Positions 5,702-5,882 of a stretch of DNA of 5,882 nt are shown one piece after another. A program made the translations under genes and the position numbers. Location: positions 1-5,882 of the forward strand of contig JAEEYS010000022.1 in NCBI GenBank assembly GCA_016288255.1. Reading direction: 5' to 3'. The notes below the pieces were generated by a model that did not search any database, was not told the DNA's origin, and saw only the letters and a program-made list of their open reading frames with translations. Every line of letters begins with the position of its first letter. Within the stretch, counting starts at the first letter, position 1. The DNA is from Bacillota bacterium (lineage in GTDB: Bacteria > Bacillota > Tb-RUG-66).

Positions 5702-5778
5702 CGGGGCGTAGCGCAGTTTGGTAGCGCACATGGTTTGGGACCATGGGGCCGCAGGTTCGAATCCTGTCGCCCCGACCA
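5702..5778 (+). tRNA. tRNA-Pro (anticodon UGG)
   Basis: A full cloverleaf: acceptor CGGGGCG pairs with CGCCCCG, D stem GCGC/GCGC, anticodon stem CATGG/CCATG around loop TTTGGGA (anticodon TGG at 5736-5738), T stem GCAGG/CCTGT with loop TTCGAAT, discriminator A and an encoded CCA (5776-5778). UGG reads proline CCN codons. The terminal CCA is genomically encoded. Confidence 0.98.
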
Positions 5779-5811
5779 CTGATTAAAACGAAAAATTTCA
5801 TGGCAGATTAG

Positions 5812-5882
5812 GCGGGTGTAGCTCAGTGGTAGAGCCCCGGCCTTCCAAGCCGGTTGCGAGGGTTCAATTCCCTTCACCCGCT
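5812..5882 (+). tRNA. tRNA-Gly (anticodon UCC), cut at the window edge
   Basis: Acceptor GCGGGTG pairs with CACCCGC (5875-5881), D stem GCTC/GAGC, anticodon stem CCGGC/GCCGG around loop CTTCCAA (anticodon TCC at 5844-5846), T loop TTCAATT, discriminator T at the last base of the window. It reads glycine GGA/GGG codons. Whether CCA is encoded cannot be seen. It follows tRNA-Pro by 33 bases with no promoter of its own, so the two are probably one transcript that continues past the window. Confidence 0.96.

Noticed and set aside
5513..5877. Minus-strand reading frames with peptides such as [23 protein letters not shown]
   Set aside because: They are antisense to the two tRNA genes. This peptide type is a well-known spurious annotation caused by conserved tRNA sequence, with no SD or independent support.
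1..5882. CRISPR arrays, insertion sequences, att sites, riboswitches
   Set aside because: No regularly spaced repeat array, transposase or recombinase frame, terminal inverted repeat, or conserved leader such as a T-box specifier or glycine-riboswitch core was recognised on either strand.

Overview
The window looks like chromosomal DNA from a Clostridia-like member of the Bacillota. The reasons are moderate-to-low GC, A-rich coding strands, strong purine-rich Shine-Dalgarno (SD) sequences (AAGGAG, GAGGAGGG, AAGGAGGG), GTG and TTG starts behind good SDs, U-tract intrinsic terminators, and the housekeeping run rph - rdgB - yfcE-type phosphoesterase, an order I associate with Clostridia. No genus can be named from the sequence alone.

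Layout. 1-740 (+): the 3' part of an Amidase_3 N-acetylmuramoyl-L-alanine amidase, open at the left edge. 741-990: an intrinsic terminator (803-836), then a promoter (901-929). 991-1734 (+): a monocistronic DUF169-family gene, closed by a strong terminator (1755-1786). 1840-1864: a minus-strand terminator facing it. 3406 to 1874 (-): a two-gene operon with a stand-alone LytTR DNA-binding regulator first, then a 354-residue protein with two predicted membrane helices, a coiled coil and a large, probably extracytoplasmic C-terminal region. 3407-3658: a divergent intergenic region with the lytTR promoter, a direct-repeat pair resembling a LytTR operator, and the rph promoter. 3659-5621 (+): rph, rdgB and a YfcE-like metallophosphoesterase, probably co-transcribed. 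5642-5882 (+): a strong promoter, tRNA-Pro(UGG) and tRNA-Gly(UCC); the latter ends at its discriminator base at the window edge.

How the genes fit together. rph and rdgB are RNA-processing and nucleotide-pool housekeeping genes, translationally close and sharing one promoter. The most interesting part is the LytTR plus membrane-protein operon. The regulator has no receiver domain and no histidine kinase gene lies beside it. Its partner is membrane-anchored. A 14-bp direct repeat (11/14 identical) with an exact 22-bp period sits just upstream of the operon's own -35 box. This resembles, but is not the same as, the streptococcal LytTR regulatory systems (HdrRM, BrsRM), in which a membrane protein restrains an autoregulating LytTR activator. 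The partner architecture here, two helices plus a coiled coil plus an external beta-rich region, differs from those multi-pass partners, so this may be an undescribed variant. Function is inferred from layout only.
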